A stretch of DNA of 46,793 nucleotides, taken from the NCBI RefSeq assembly GCF_030694575.1, contig NZ_JAUYUS010000097.1, forward strand, positions 1-46,793, read 5' to 3'. Position 1 is the first letter of the stretch, and each line of letters opens with the position of its first letter. The notes under the pieces were generated by a model, which was given only the letters and a program-made list of their open reading frames with translations, made no database searches and had not been told where the DNA came from. The translations under genes and the position numbers were made by a program. The stretch is from Parvibaculum sp. (GTDB lineage Bacteria; Pseudomonadota; Alphaproteobacteria; Parvibaculales; Parvibaculaceae). Below are positions 8,229 through 15,353 of the stretch, piece by piece.

Positions 8229-8262
8229 CTTGACAAATCAAGCTGTTTCTTGATACATCAAG
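8229..8262 (+). promoter_or_regulatory. Twin palindromic operator overlapping the toxin-antitoxin promoter
   Basis: Two 14-bp palindromes, CTTGACAAATCAAG (8229-8242) and CTTGATACATCAAG (8249-8262), share CTTGA/TCAAG arms. Their centres are exactly 20 bp apart, so they lie on one face of the helix. The first contains a consensus -35 TTGACA (8230-8235); the second covers the expected -10 region (GATACA at 8252-8257). A site like this is expected for autorepression by the RHH antitoxin encoded 24 bases downstream. Confidence 0.75.
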
Positions 8263-8285
8263 ACGCTTCGGAAAGGAACTGCCTC

Positions 8286-8510
8286 ATGACCATTCGCCAG
8301 AAATTCGCCAGCCAGGCCGATGCCGAACTGCTTGAGCAGATGCGTGAGCTTGCCAAGGCGGAAGGGCGGCAGTTTCAGGCCGTGGTCGAGGACGCCTTCC
8401 GCGACTATCTCAAGCGCAAATCGGGCGAAAGTCCGCGCGCCGAAGTCATGTCCCATTTCCGGGATAGCGTTCGTCGCAACGCGGAACTCTACAAGCGCCT
8501 CGCGAAATAG
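8286..8510 (+). CDS. Ribbon-helix-helix-like antitoxin of a Doc-type pair
   Basis: A 74-residue protein. A short strand (TIRQKFASQ) is followed by helix ADAELLEQMRELAKAEGR and helix QFQAVVEDAFRDYLKRK, a ribbon-helix-helix outline. A charged C-terminal tail would embrace the toxin. The start is fixed by GGAAAGGAA just upstream of ATG 8286. It precedes the Doc-like gene by nine bases, the usual antitoxin-first order, and lies below two tandem palindromes. Predicted to neutralise the toxin and repress its own promoter. It is not a classical Phd; assignment rests on context plus fold outline. Confidence 0.75.
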   Translation: MTIRQKFASQADAELLEQMRELAKAEGRQFQAVVEDAFRDYLKRKSGESPRAEVMSHFRDSVRRNAELYKRLAK

Positions 8511-8519
8511 CGCGCGCCG

Positions 8520-8894
8520 ATGCCCGATTATCTGACGCTGACGGAAGTTCTCGTCATTCACGAGGAACTGATCGATCTCTATGGTGGCGCGCATGGCGTG
8601 CGCGACATGGGAGCAGTCGAGTCCGCGCTCTTTCGTCCGCAGACGGGCTACTACGAAGACGTGATCGCGGAAGCGGCGGCGTTGCTCGAAAGCCTAGCCA
8701 TCAATCATCCCTTCATCGACGGCAACAAGCGCATTGCTTTTGCCGTCGCGGACGTCTTCCTGCGGCTCAACGGTTATCTCTTCGAGGAAGACCCCGTCGC
8801 CGCCTACGATTTCATGATCGGCCTTTTCGAGCGCGGTGAATTCCGGTTCGAGAAACTGGAGCCGTGGTTGAGGGAGAAGGTGCGGGCGCTCTAG
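8520..8894 (+). CDS. doc: Doc-type Fic-fold toxin
   Basis: A 124-residue Fic/Doc protein of typical Doc length (about 126). The core motif reads HPFIDGNKR, with His63. Lys replaces the Gly of true AMPylating Fic enzymes, as in Doc, which phosphorylates elongation factor EF-Tu and stops translation. Other family marks are the LTLTEVLVIHEELIDLYGG N-terminus, a G-V-R-D-M-G-A-V-E-S-A-L stretch and the R-L-N-G-Y helix. It follows the antitoxin by nine bases with no own ribosome site, suggesting coupled translation. Its TAG overlaps the stop of the convergent MazG-like gene in a shared CTAG. Confidence 0.92.
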   Translation: MPDYLTLTEVLVIHEELIDLYGGAHGVRDMGAVESALFRPQTGYYEDVIAEAAALLESLAINHPFIDGNKRIAFAVADVFLRLNGYLFEEDPVAAYDFMIGLFERGEFRFEKLEPWLREKVRAL

Positions 8895-9196
8895 CCCACA
8901 TGCCTGCCCGTTCCGTCGCCGGCTGGAACCCACTGGCGGGCGCGGTTCACCTTCATCTTCGCATCGACAGCTTCCAGAAGATCGAAGCCGAGCGTGGTGC
9001 CGAGCCGGTTGAGAAGAATGAGAACATCGGCCGTCTCGCGCGCGGCTTCTTCGGTGTCGCCCTTCTCCAGCGCCTCGATGAGTTCGTCCATCTCGATGCT
9101 TGCCCGCCTTGCGAGCGCAACGGGATTACTGACGGGGCCGAATGTTTCCTCGCCCCATCCTGCGATGGTCGATTGCGTTTCGCGCCGGTTCGTCAT
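8891..9196 (-). CDS. MazG-like nucleotide pyrophosphohydrolase
   Basis: A 101-residue all-alpha NTP pyrophosphatase of the MazG/dUTPase-like fold. Magnesium-binding motifs are visible as EMDELIEAL (E-x-x-E) and, 16 residues on, ETADVLILLNRL (E-x-x-D). FGPVSNPVALARRASIEMDE resembles dATP/dGTP pyrophosphohydrolases. Likely role: removal of non-canonical or excess nucleotides in the cytosol. AGGAGG six bases before the ATG fixes the start. It is convergent with doc; both stops lie in CTAG at 8891-8894. An inverted repeat (9234-9252) sits upstream in its promoter region. Confidence 0.82.
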   Translation of the reverse strand: MTNRRETQSTIAGWGEETFGPVSNPVALARRASIEMDELIEALEKGDTEEAARETADVLILLNRLGTTLGFDLLEAVDAKMKVNRARQWVPAGDGTGRHVG

Positions 9197-9233
9197 GAGG
9201 TGCCTCCTGAATTAATCTGTATACACCCTATAT

Positions 9234-9252
9234 GATGTATAAGACATACATC
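9234..9252. promoter_or_regulatory. Inverted repeat GATGTAT-N5-ATACATC
   Basis: Perfect 7-bp arms (9234-9240 and 9246-9252) around AAGAC, 38 bases upstream of the MazG-like start in an AT-rich patch that also holds TATAC and ATATGA. A likely regulator site; the protein is unknown. Confidence 0.45.
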
Positions 9253-9294
9253 CCGCGATATGAGTCGGACAGGTCCAATATCCGGTGCCAGCGA

Positions 9295-9341
9295 CGTCAT
9301 TGCGGGGAGGGCGAAGCCCGACGAAGCAATCCAGGGGGGCC
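9295..9341. repeat. Half copy of the CGTCATTGCGAGG element
   Basis: Contains the left arm only (CGTCATTGCGGGGAGGGCGA then AGCCCGACGAAGCAATCCAGG). The right arm seen at 4649-4749 and 7302-7400 is missing and another repeat type begins instead, so the two families are mosaically joined. Confidence 0.65.
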
Positions 9342-9359
9342 GCTTGCGCCTTTCCTTCA

Positions 9360-9448
9360 TCGTCATGGCCCGGCTTGTCCGGGCCATCCACGTCTTGGTC
9401 CTGCCTGCAGGAAGACGTGGATGACCCGCATAAAGCGGGTCATGACGA
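9360..9448. repeat. Compound hairpin element, GTCATGGCCCGG type
   Basis: Three nested or adjacent inverted repeats: ATGGCCCGG..CCGGGCCAT (9364-9387), CCACGTCTT..AAGACGTGG (9388-9420) enclosing CCTGC/GCAGG, and ATGACCCGC..GCGGGTCAT (9421-9443). Another common alphaproteobacterial intergenic repeat. Confidence 0.7.
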
Positions 9449-9713
9449 AACAGGGAAAGATTTCCCCACCCGTCTCCCATCCGTCACAGCGGGGACTTCT
9501 TTCGCGTCTTCCTCGCCACGGCGGGGACAAGTGCGGCCCCGGAGATTTCCCCATTGGGGATAACGGCCGGGGATAAATCATTTCGCGGCGGGCGGCGTGA
9601 CGATGCGTGTACGGAATTCCGTTCCGCGCCGGTCTCTCCGAAACGCACAAAATCCGTTTGTGACACTTCGTTGACAAATCGATGACAGTCGCCGGTTTAT
9701 CCCCGATATGCCT

Positions 9714-10073
9714 TCACTTTGCAGCCATCCTGACGACCCCGTCCACGACCTCTATCGCGAGTTTTTCGAGGCTCTTTCCGGCGCAGGGGCCGCTCGTGCA
9801 GAAGCCGTCCTCGATGCGGAAAAGCGCGGCATGGGTCGCGCAGACGATCTTCGTTTCGTCCTGGGTGAGGAAGCGGTCGGGCCAGATGTCGAGCGGCGTC
9901 AGCGCGTGCGGGCACTCGTTGACGTAAGCCCTCACCGCGCCATCGTTCCGTACAAGGAACATCTCGAAGCGCTGAGTGCCGCCGCCGAAGACGAAGCCTT
10001 TCGCGCCCGGATCGTCGATCGCGTCGAGGCGGCAAAGCGCCGTTCCGGGGGGCGGCATGCCGGGGCGTGTCAC
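9714..10073 (-). CDS. Rieske [2Fe-2S] protein
   Basis: A 119-residue stand-alone Rieske-type ferredoxin. Cluster ligands are C-P-H in VNECPHALTP and C-A-T-H in KIVCATHAALF, 17 residues apart, both Cys-x-His and Cys-x2-His. ALTP-LD-IWPDRFL is typical of NirD/ferredoxin-like Rieske proteins. A cytosolic electron carrier is likely, but no partner oxygenase or reductase is near. The GTG start at 10073 overlaps the EVE gene's TGA as GTGA, so the proteins are probably coupled; ATG 10058 is an alternative. It is the last gene of a gpsA-YciI-EVE-Rieske series. Confidence 0.88.
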   Translation of the reverse strand: MTRPGMPPPGTALCRLDAIDDPGAKGFVFGGGTQRFEMFLVRNDGAVRAYVNECPHALTPLDIWPDRFLTQDETKIVCATHAALFRIEDGFCTSGPCAGKSLEKLAIEVVDGVVRMAAK

Positions 10074-10495
10074 GGCACTTTCTTCAGTCCGCCCATCCTG
10101 CAGACGAGTTTCCATTCCTCGTCGCGCACGGGCTGCACGGAAAGGCGCGAATTGTTTGCGAGCACCATGTCGTGAAGTGCCGGTTCCTTCTTCACATCGT
10201 CAAGCGTCACCGGTTTCGGCATGTCCTCCACCGCTTCGATCACGACAAGGCCGAACTTGCCTTTCTCGTCGGTCGGGTCGGGCCGGTGTTCGCCGATCAC
10301 GCGGACGATGCCGACGATGCTCTTCTCGTCCACCGAATGATAGAAGAAGCCGAGGTCGCCCTTCTTCATCGCCTTCATGTTGTTGTTCGCCTGGTAGTTG
10401 CGAACGCCGTTCCAGGGCTCGCCCTTCGCGCCCTTCTTTTTCTGGTCGTCCCACGACCAGGTCGAGGGTTCGGATTTGAAAAGCCAGTAGGCCAT
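10070..10495 (-). CDS. EVE domain protein
   Basis: A 141-residue single EVE (PUA-like) domain protein. It opens MAYWLFKSEPSTWSWDD, and the K-S-E-P motif is the family signature. It continues with WNGVRNYQANNNMKAM and GDLGFFYHS, then IVGIVRVIGEHRPDPT. EVE proteins bind modified bases in DNA or RNA; members are often called thymocyte nuclear protein 1 homologues. The start is chosen at the conserved N-terminus. It sits between YciI (gap 17) and Rieske (4-base overlap), a common alphaproteobacterial order behind gpsA. Confidence 0.92.
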   Translation of the reverse strand: MAYWLFKSEPSTWSWDDQKKKGAKGEPWNGVRNYQANNNMKAMKKGDLGFFYHSVDEKSIVGIVRVIGEHRPDPTDEKGKFGLVVIEAVEDMPKPVTLDDVKKEPALHDMVLANNSRLSVQPVRDEEWKLVCRMGGLKKVP

Positions 10496-10512
10496 GCCGC
10501 GTCTCTCCGCTT

Positions 10513-10797
10513 CTATTCCGGTGCGCCGATCACCCATTTCCAGGCGCGGATCTCCGTGTTCTGAAAGAGGCCGGCTGTCTTGTAGGGGTCCTTCGCGGCA
10601 AGCGTCTCCGCTTCCGCCTTGTCGGCGGCTTCGATCACGATGAGCGAGCCGTTCATCGCGCTCTGATCGTCATTCGTGAAAGGTCCGGCGATCTTCAGGC
10701 GGCCCGTTTCTTGCCAGTATTTCAGATGCGCGTCGCGATTGGCGAGGCGCAGTTCCAGCGCGTTCGGCTTGTCGGTGCAGATCAGGCAGAAGAGCAT
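10513..10797 (-). CDS. YciI family protein
   Basis: A 94-residue YciI-like ferredoxin-fold protein. It starts MLFCLICTDKPNALELR, with R-D-A-H-L-K-Y (conserved His and Asp of the putative active site), then GRLKIAGPFTND, and ends near D-P-Y-x-x-A-G-L-F. Family length is about 95. Function in this setting is unknown; relatives are suspected hydrolases or isomerases. It lies 26 bases downstream of gpsA and 17 upstream of the EVE gene, so one transcript is likely. Confidence 0.9.
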   Translation of the reverse strand: MLFCLICTDKPNALELRLANRDAHLKYWQETGRLKIAGPFTNDDQSAMNGSLIVIEAADKAEAETLAAKDPYKTAGLFQNTEIRAWKWVIGAPE

Positions 10798-10823
10798 TTC
10801 CGGATTCCGTGTTGATTGGCGTT

Positions 10824-11825
10824 TCAGGTTTCGCTGCGGAAGGGGCGCGAGAGAAGTGCCGCGATGGCGTCGTCCACTTTCGCGGCGCCCGTCACGATGG
10901 CCGCCACCGCTTCGGCGATCGGCATTTCGATCTTGTGCTTTCGCGCGAGGGCGACGACGGCGGTTGCCGAGTGCACGCCTTCGCTTACCGAGTTGCGCGC
11001 GCCCATCACCTCCTCGAGCGTCTTTCCCTCGCCCAGCGCCATGCCGAGCGACATGTTGCGCGATTTCGTCGAGTTGCAGGTGAGGATGAGGTCGCCGAGG
11101 CCGGAGAGGCCCATCAGCGTTTCCGCGCGCGCGCCCATGGCGAGGCCGAGCCGCGTCAGCTCCGCGAAGCCGCGCGTCGTCAGCGCGGCGCGTGCGCTGT
11201 CGCCGAATTTCTTTCCCTCGACGATGCCGCAGGCGATCGCGAGCACGTTCTTCACCGCGCCGCCGAGTTCGGCGCCCACGAGGTCCGACGAGTAATAGGG
11301 CCTGAATGTCGTGATGCCGATCGCATGCGTCAGCGCTTCGGCGACGGCTTCATCTTCGCAGGCAAGCGTCACCGCCGTCGGCAGTCCGCGCGCCACCTCC
11401 GCCGCGAAGCTCGGGCCGGAGAGGACGGCGGGCATCGCCCGCGGCATCGCCTCCGCCAGCACCTCCGTGAGCAGAAGATGGGTCGATTGCTCGACGCCCT
11501 TGGCGCAGAGCACGACGGGTTTTCCGTCCGCGACATGCGGCGCCAGTTCCTCCAGCACGCGGCGCATATGCTGCGCCGGCGTCACCATGAGAAGCGCGTC
11601 CGCTTCCGCCGCTTCCCGGAGATCGCCGGTGGCGCGGATCGACTTGTCGAGCGCGATGCCCGGCAGGAAAATATCGTTCTCATGCGCGGCGTTCACGCTT
11701 TGGACCAGTTCGGCCTCGCGCGCCCACAGCGTCACTTCGCGTCCCGCGCTCGCCGCCACCTGCGCCAGCGCCGTTCCCCATGCGCCCGCGCCCACCACCG
11801 CGATTTTTTCATATGCCAGCGTCAA
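10824..11825 (-). CDS. gpsA: NAD(P)H-dependent glycerol-3-phosphate dehydrogenase
   Basis: A 333-residue GpsA of typical length. It reduces dihydroxyacetone phosphate to sn-glycerol 3-phosphate for phospholipid synthesis in the cytosol. The Rossmann motif VVGAGAWGTALA is at residues 10-21. Substrate residues are Lys109 (LCAKGVE) and Lys192 (GGAVKNVLAIACG), followed by the S-R-N of TKSRNMSLG near residue 255. The C-terminal domain is complete. It is divergent from the TetR gene (90-base gap) and heads a minus-strand run with YciI, EVE and Rieske. In relatives tsaD lies directly upstream; here a hydrolase, two micro-genes and a regulator intervene. Confidence 0.96.
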   Translation of the reverse strand: MTLAYEKIAVVGAGAWGTALAQVAASAGREVTLWAREAELVQSVNAAHENDIFLPGIALDKSIRATGDLREAAEADALLMVTPAQHMRRVLEELAPHVADGKPVVLCAKGVEQSTHLLLTEVLAEAMPRAMPAVLSGPSFAAEVARGLPTAVTLACEDEAVAEALTHAIGITTFRPYYSSDLVGAELGGAVKNVLAIACGIVEGKKFGDSARAALTTRGFAELTRLGLAMGARAETLMGLSGLGDLILTCNSTKSRNMSLGMALGEGKTLEEVMGARNSVSEGVHSATAVVALARKHKIEMPIAEAVAAIVTGAAKVDDAIAALLSRPFRSET

Positions 11826-11868
11826 CAGGTCTCTCCGTTCCGCGCGTGTATGTTGCGGCTGCTAACGA

Positions 11869-11885
11869 TTGAACGTTTCGTTGAA
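11869..11885. promoter_or_regulatory. Putative TetR-type operator
   Basis: TTGAACGTTTCGTTGAA is a 17-bp palindrome (AACG-TTT-CGTT core, TT/AA outer pairs, one mismatched pair). It lies in the gpsA/TetR divergent gap, 31 bases before the TetR ATG, a usual place for TetR autorepression. Confidence 0.4.
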
Positions 11886-11915
11886 TATTTACTCGGCCGC
11901 TTTACAATCATCTGT

Positions 11916-12542
11916 ATGACCGCTCCTGACGATCCGCACCAGAAAATCATAGCCGCCGCAAAGCGGCGCTTCATGCATTACGGCTACACGAAAACGACGA
12001 TGGCCGAACTCGCCGTCGATTGCGATATGTCGCCGGGCAATCTCTACCGTTATTTCGCGGGCAAGCTCGATATCGCGGAGGCGATCTGCCGCGAGGCGTC
12101 GATGCAGACGGCGGAAGACCTGTCGCGCATTCTCACGACGCCCGGCCGCACCGCCTCGGAGCGGCTGCGCGATTTCCTTTTCATGGATCTCCGCGAAACC
12201 TTCCACAAGCTCGAGGACGATCCGAAGATCGTCGAGATGGCGCAGATCGTCACCGCCGAGCGGCCGGAATTTCACAATGAAGGTCTGAAGCGCGAACGCG
12301 AAGTGCTTTGCCGCATCATCGAACTCGGCAACCTCTCCGGCGAATTCCAGGTCACCGATCCGGACTTCGCGGCCGAGATGATCCAGGCGGCAACTCTCAA
12401 GTTCAGCTATCCGCAGCTTTTCACGCGCCTGCCACTGGTCAAACTCGAACGCGAGCTCGAAGGCGTCTATCAGCTCATCGTTGCGGGCTTGCGGTCGGGA
12501 ACCGCCTGTTGCGACCCTGAAAAAAGCCTCGCCGAAGCTTGA
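11916..12542 (+). CDS. TetR family transcriptional regulator
   Basis: A 208-residue one-component repressor. The N-terminal HTH is clear: KIIAAAKRRFMHYGYTKTT, then MAELAVDCDMSPGNLYRYF with the classic G-N-L-Y-R-Y-F recognition helix end. The remaining 150 residues are the all-helical ligand and dimer domain, with no recognised ligand signature. Start at ATG 11916 is chosen because the conserved helix begins soon after; an in-frame longer frame is a shadow over gpsA. Targets could be itself, gpsA across the divergent gap, or the micro-genes downstream at 12807. Confidence 0.9.
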   Translation: MTAPDDPHQKIIAAAKRRFMHYGYTKTTMAELAVDCDMSPGNLYRYFAGKLDIAEAICREASMQTAEDLSRILTTPGRTASERLRDFLFMDLRETFHKLEDDPKIVEMAQIVTAERPEFHNEGLKREREVLCRIIELGNLSGEFQVTDPDFAAEMIQAATLKFSYPQLFTRLPLVKLERELEGVYQLIVAGLRSGTACCDPEKSLAEA

Positions 12543-12664
12543 GTCGTTCCAGAGTTTCATCCAACCTCTTATTTTTGTTGCGTTGCGTCAATTTCCGCAG
12601 CGCGAGTTTTTCCAATCCAAGCCCCTGTTTTCAAAGGATAAATACGCTCCCGAACGGTGTTATG

Positions 12665-12682
12665 TGTTGCGTCGCAGCAACA
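12665..12682. promoter_or_regulatory. 18-bp inverted repeat TGTTGC-N6-GCAACA
   Basis: Perfect 6-bp arms (12665-12670, 12677-12682) in an AT-rich gap between the TetR gene and the micro-genes. It is followed by ATAAATAC and poly-T tracts that could hold a promoter. Candidate operator, possibly of the adjacent TetR; not a terminator, since no T-run follows directly. Confidence 0.35.
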
Positions 12683-12806
12683 TAAATACTGATGATTGAA
12701 TATTTTTGATTTTGTTCATTGTTTTTTGTTCAGGCCCCTCCTAAATCCAGCCTGTCAGCGGGCAACCGGAAAATTTCCTGCTGAAGCAGCATCACGGAGA
12801 CGAGCC

Positions 12807-12911
12807 ATGACCAACCTGAACAGCAAGCTGACGAACCGCGTCATCACCCTCGCAATTGCCGGCTACACGCTGGCCTTCCTGGCCCAGATCGCCGCGCAGT
12901 ACGCGGCCTGA
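12807..12911 (+). CDS. Micro-protein with one membrane span (34 aa), tandem copy A
   Basis: A 34-residue peptide: MTNLNSKLTNRVITLAIAGY, then TLAFLAQIAAQYAA. A polar N-terminal segment with K and R is followed by one hydrophobic span, predicting an inner-membrane peptide. GGAGA lies eight bases upstream. The next micro-gene (12968) has the same plan, with both peptides sharing an A/G-Y-T-hydrophobic-Q core, so they look like duplicated paralogues. No family is recognised. A terminator at 13192-13225 closes the unit. Confidence 0.6.
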   Translation: MTNLNSKLTNRVITLAIAGYTLAFLAQIAAQYAA

Positions 12912-12967
12912 GCCGAAAACCGGATTGACCGATGGCGGCGAGGCCGCCTGCACGAAGGATGATCGAT

Positions 12968-13093
12968 ATGACGCAGAACCGGAATTTGAGCCGCATCGCG
13001 GAGCGCGTCGTTGCAAAAGCCGCCGCCGCGCTGCTCGTGGCCTACACATTCGTCCTGATCGTGCAGACCTCGGGCGTCGCCCGCCTCGTCTGA
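12968..13093 (+). CDS. Micro-protein with one membrane span (41 aa), tandem copy B
   Basis: A 41-residue peptide: MTQNRNLSRIAERVVAKAAA, then ALLVAYTFVLIVQTSGVARLV. It has a basic amphipathic N-terminus, then one hydrophobic span. AAGGATGATCG precedes the ATG, giving a plausible ribosome site. It lies 56 bases after copy A and shares its outline (M-T-x-N, basic stretch, A-Y-T, I-x-Q). Probably co-transcribed with copy A and ended by the terminator at 13192-13225. Function unknown; such pairs can be toxin-like, regulatory or stress peptides, but nothing here decides that. Confidence 0.6.
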   Translation: MTQNRNLSRIAERVVAKAAAALLVAYTFVLIVQTSGVARLV

Positions 13094-13191
13094 CACGAGG
13101 CACCCAACACGAGTTCTCTCTCCACCGGACCCTTCCCTCCCCCTCAAGCGGGGTCCGGTGATCCCCGAGCCCTCCCAGAGAGGGCGCTTGA

Positions 13192-13225
13192 CCCCGCCGC
13201 GCCCCCCGCGGCGGGGTTCTTTTTT
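13192..13225 (+). terminator. Rho-independent terminator
   Basis: Perfect 10-bp stem CCCCGCCGCG (13192-13201) / CGCGGCGGGG (13207-13216), loop CCCCC, then TTCTTTTTT. It reads on the plus strand, ending the micro-gene transcript. Confidence 0.85.
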
Positions 13226-13232
13226 GAAGGGA

Positions 13233-14132
13233 TCAGTCGAGATGCTGGCGGGCGAAGCGCACGATATGCGTGATGGCTTCACGCGCTTCGGGAAGCATGT
13301 CGGCATTGAGTTGCCAGACGTGCCAGACCTTCGGCCAGATTTCGAGCGTTGCTTCCCCGCCCGCCGCCTTGATCGCAGCCGCCATCCGCACCGAATCGTC
13401 GCGCAGCATTTCGCGGTCGCCGACCTGGAAGAGCGTCGGCGGAAAGCCGGAGAGATCGCCGAAGAGCGGCGAGACGAAGGGATCGCGCTCCTCGACGCCC
13501 GGGCAATAGACCGGCATCAGGCTGTCCATCATTTCAGGCACGAACATCGCGTCCGCTTCGGCATTGGTATGGCGCGACTCGCCGCTGCCGGTCATGTCGG
13601 TCGCGGGTGACAGGCAGATCAGCGCGGCGGGAAGAGGAAGACCTTCCGCCTTGAGGCGCAGCGCGAGCGTCAGCGTCAGGTTGCCGCCCGCCGAATCGCC
13701 GCCGACCAGAATGGATCTGGCGGCGATGCCCCTTGCGAGAAGTGCGCGATAGGCGGCCACGCAGTCGTCGAGCCCGGCCGGGAAGCAATGTTCCGGCGCG
13801 AGCCGGTAATCGATCGCATAGACCGGAACGCCGATCTCCTTCGTCAGGCGCCATGTAAGAGGACGATGCGTTCGCGGCGAACCGGCGACGAAGCCGCCGC
13901 CGTGAATATAGAGGAAAGCGCCATCATCGCGATTGCCCGGCGCGGAAAGCTTTTCCGCCGGCACGCCGCCCAGGTCGATTTCCTCCAGCGCGATGTCTGC
14001 CGGCAGCTTCGCCATGCGCGGCTCCATCTGCTCCATGATGGGCCGCAGCAACTGGACGTCGGGATTCTTGCGGAAGCGGCGCTTTACCTGCCAGCGGATC
14101 ATGGGGTTCAGAAGAAAAAGCTGCAGGCTCAT
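13233..14132 (-). CDS. Alpha/beta hydrolase, hormone-sensitive-lipase type
   Basis: A 299-residue esterase/lipase of the HSL (family IV) group. The oxyanion motif is HGGGFVAGSPRTH, the nucleophile elbow is GGDSAGGN, the acid is probably in E-R-D-P-F-V-S-P, and the catalytic His is in WHVWQL near the C-terminus. The N-terminus (LFLLNPMIRWQVKRRF) could touch the membrane but is not a signal peptide. GAGAGGAA lies before the ATG. It starts only 11 bases after the tsaD stop and so is likely co-transcribed with it, although the two have no functional link. Substrates are probably short acyl esters. Confidence 0.92.
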   Translation of the reverse strand: MSLQLFLLNPMIRWQVKRRFRKNPDVQLLRPIMEQMEPRMAKLPADIALEEIDLGGVPAEKLSAPGNRDDGAFLYIHGGGFVAGSPRTHRPLTWRLTKEIGVPVYAIDYRLAPEHCFPAGLDDCVAAYRALLARGIAARSILVGGDSAGGNLTLTLALRLKAEGLPLPAALICLSPATDMTGSGESRHTNAEADAMFVPEMMDSLMPVYCPGVEERDPFVSPLFGDLSGFPPTLFQVGDREMLRDDSVRMAAAIKAAGGEATLEIWPKVWHVWQLNADMLPEAREAITHIVRFARQHLD

Positions 14133-14143
14133 AGGTATTCCTC

Positions 14144-15235
14144 TCAGGCTTTAACGCCCGCGCCGCGCGCAGGCATTGCATCGGGGTCGAGCGGCCAGCG
14201 GGCGCGGGGGCCCGTGTCGATCGGATCGGTCAGTCCGAGCGCCAGCCTTTCGGCTCCCGCCCAGGCGATCATGGCGCCGTTATCGGTGCAGAGTTTCAGC
14301 GGCGGCACAACAAATTCATAGCCGAAAGCGTGGGCGGAAACCTGCAGCCGCTCGCGCAGCATCATGTTGGCCGCAACTCCGCCGGCCACGACCAGGCGGC
14401 GGTGGCCCGGCGGAATGATTTCGTCGGCGAGCGCCATGGCGTTCTCTGTGCGGTCGGCCAGTACGTCCGCGACCGCGCATTGGAACGAGGCGGCAATGTC
14501 GGCCTTGTCCTTGCCGGTCGGCGTGCCGAGGCTTTCCGCCAGCTGCCGCACGGCCGTTTTCAGGCCGGAGAAGGAGAAATCGCAGCCGGGACGGTTGACG
14601 AGCGGCCGGGGCAGGGTGAAGCGAGAGGCGTCGCCTTCCCTGGCGGCACGTTCCAGGGCCGGGCCGCCCGGATAGCCGAGGCCCATCAGCTTCGCGACCT
14701 TGTCGAAGGCTTCGCCCACCGCATCGTCGATGGTCGTGCCGAGGCGGCGGTAGCGGCCGACCCCCTCCACCACGAGAAGCTGGCTGTGTCCGCCCGAGAC
14801 GAGCAACAACAGATAGGGAAAGGGCAGCGCATCGGTCATCCGCGCCGTCAGCGCGTGGCCTTCGAGATGGTTGACGGCGACAAGCGGCAGGCCCCGTGCG
14901 GCCGCGATACCTTTTGCCGTCATCAGGCCGACGATCACGCCACCGATGAGGCCGGGTCCTGCCGTCGCGGCGATGCCGTCGAGATCGTCCCAGCCGAGGC
15001 CCGCCTCCTTCAACGCACGGGAGATCAGCCCGTCGAGATGTTCGACATGCGCGCGTGCCGCGATTTCCGGCACCACGCCGCCGAAGGGTGCATGTTCCTC
15101 GATTTGCGAGAAGACGACGTTGGACAGGATTTCGCCGGGGCCGCCATCGGCCGGACGGCGAACGACGGCCGCCGCCGTCTCGTCGCAGCTTGTCTCTATC
15201 CCGAGAATCGTAAGGGGTCGGTCCACGTGAAACAC
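14144..15235 (-). CDS. tsaD: tRNA N6-adenosine threonylcarbamoyltransferase TsaD
   Basis: A 363-residue TsaD (Gcp/Kae1) protein. With TsaB and TsaE it transfers the threonylcarbamoyl group to A37 of ANN-decoding tRNAs in the cytosol. Features are [16 protein letters not shown] at the start, the iron-binding H-L-E-G-H (about residues 122-126), [11 protein letters not shown], and the C-terminal [12 protein letters not shown]. The start is GTG at 15235, with a second GTG three codons on; no ATG is available. It is divergent from hemC across 118 bases, the classic alphaproteobacterial arrangement. Confidence 0.97.
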   Translation of the reverse strand: MFHVDRPLTILGIETSCDETAAAVVRRPADGGPGEILSNVVFSQIEEHAPFGGVVPEIAARAHVEHLDGLISRALKEAGLGWDDLDGIAATAGPGLIGGVIVGLMTAKGIAAARGLPLVAVNHLEGHALTARMTDALPFPYLLLLVSGGHSQLLVVEGVGRYRRLGTTIDDAVGEAFDKVAKLMGLGYPGGPALERAAREGDASRFTLPRPLVNRPGCDFSFSGLKTAVRQLAESLGTPTGKDKADIAASFQCAVADVLADRTENAMALADEIIPPGHRRLVVAGGVAANMMLRERLQVSAHAFGYEFVVPPLKLCTDNGAMIAWAGAERLALGLTDPIDTGPRARWPLDPDAMPARGAGVKA

Positions 15236-15294
15236 TCAAAAAAAGCCGGGTTTCCCTCTCGTCAGAGGGGCGAACGGGCTATAAGAAGCCTTGG

Positions 15295-15308
15295 CGGTAT
15301 ATTTACCG
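15295..15308. promoter_or_regulatory. Palindrome CGGTA-TATT-TACCG in the tsaD/hemC divergent gap
   Basis: Perfect 5-bp arms around TATT, 46 bases before the hemC ATG and just after CTATAAGAA (15279-15287). Could be an operator or part of the hemC promoter; weak evidence. Confidence 0.3.
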
Positions 15309-15353
15309 GACTCGTCGAATTTCCCTGCTGGCATACAACCTTAGAGACCCCGC

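Larger units (their letters stand above)
9197..9713. other. Long intergenic stretch with repeats, no gene supported
   Basis: 517 bases between the MazG-like start and the Rieske stop. It holds a 19-bp palindrome (9234-9252), a half copy of the CGTCATTGCGAGG element, a compound GTCATGGCCCGG hairpin element, and three GGGGATAA/TTATCCCC motifs (9556-9563, 9569-9577, 9696-9704). Open frames here are repeat-derived and have no ribosome sites. Confidence 0.6.

Noticed and set aside
7213-8241. A 342-codon minus-strand frame opposite the creatininase-like gene
   Set aside because: Arg/Gly/Asp-rich shadow; the plus-strand frame has all metal-binding motifs, and part of this frame reads through a repeat element.
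10809-11915. Upstream extension of the TetR frame over gpsA
   Set aside because: The part before 11916 is antisense to gpsA and has no TetR homology.
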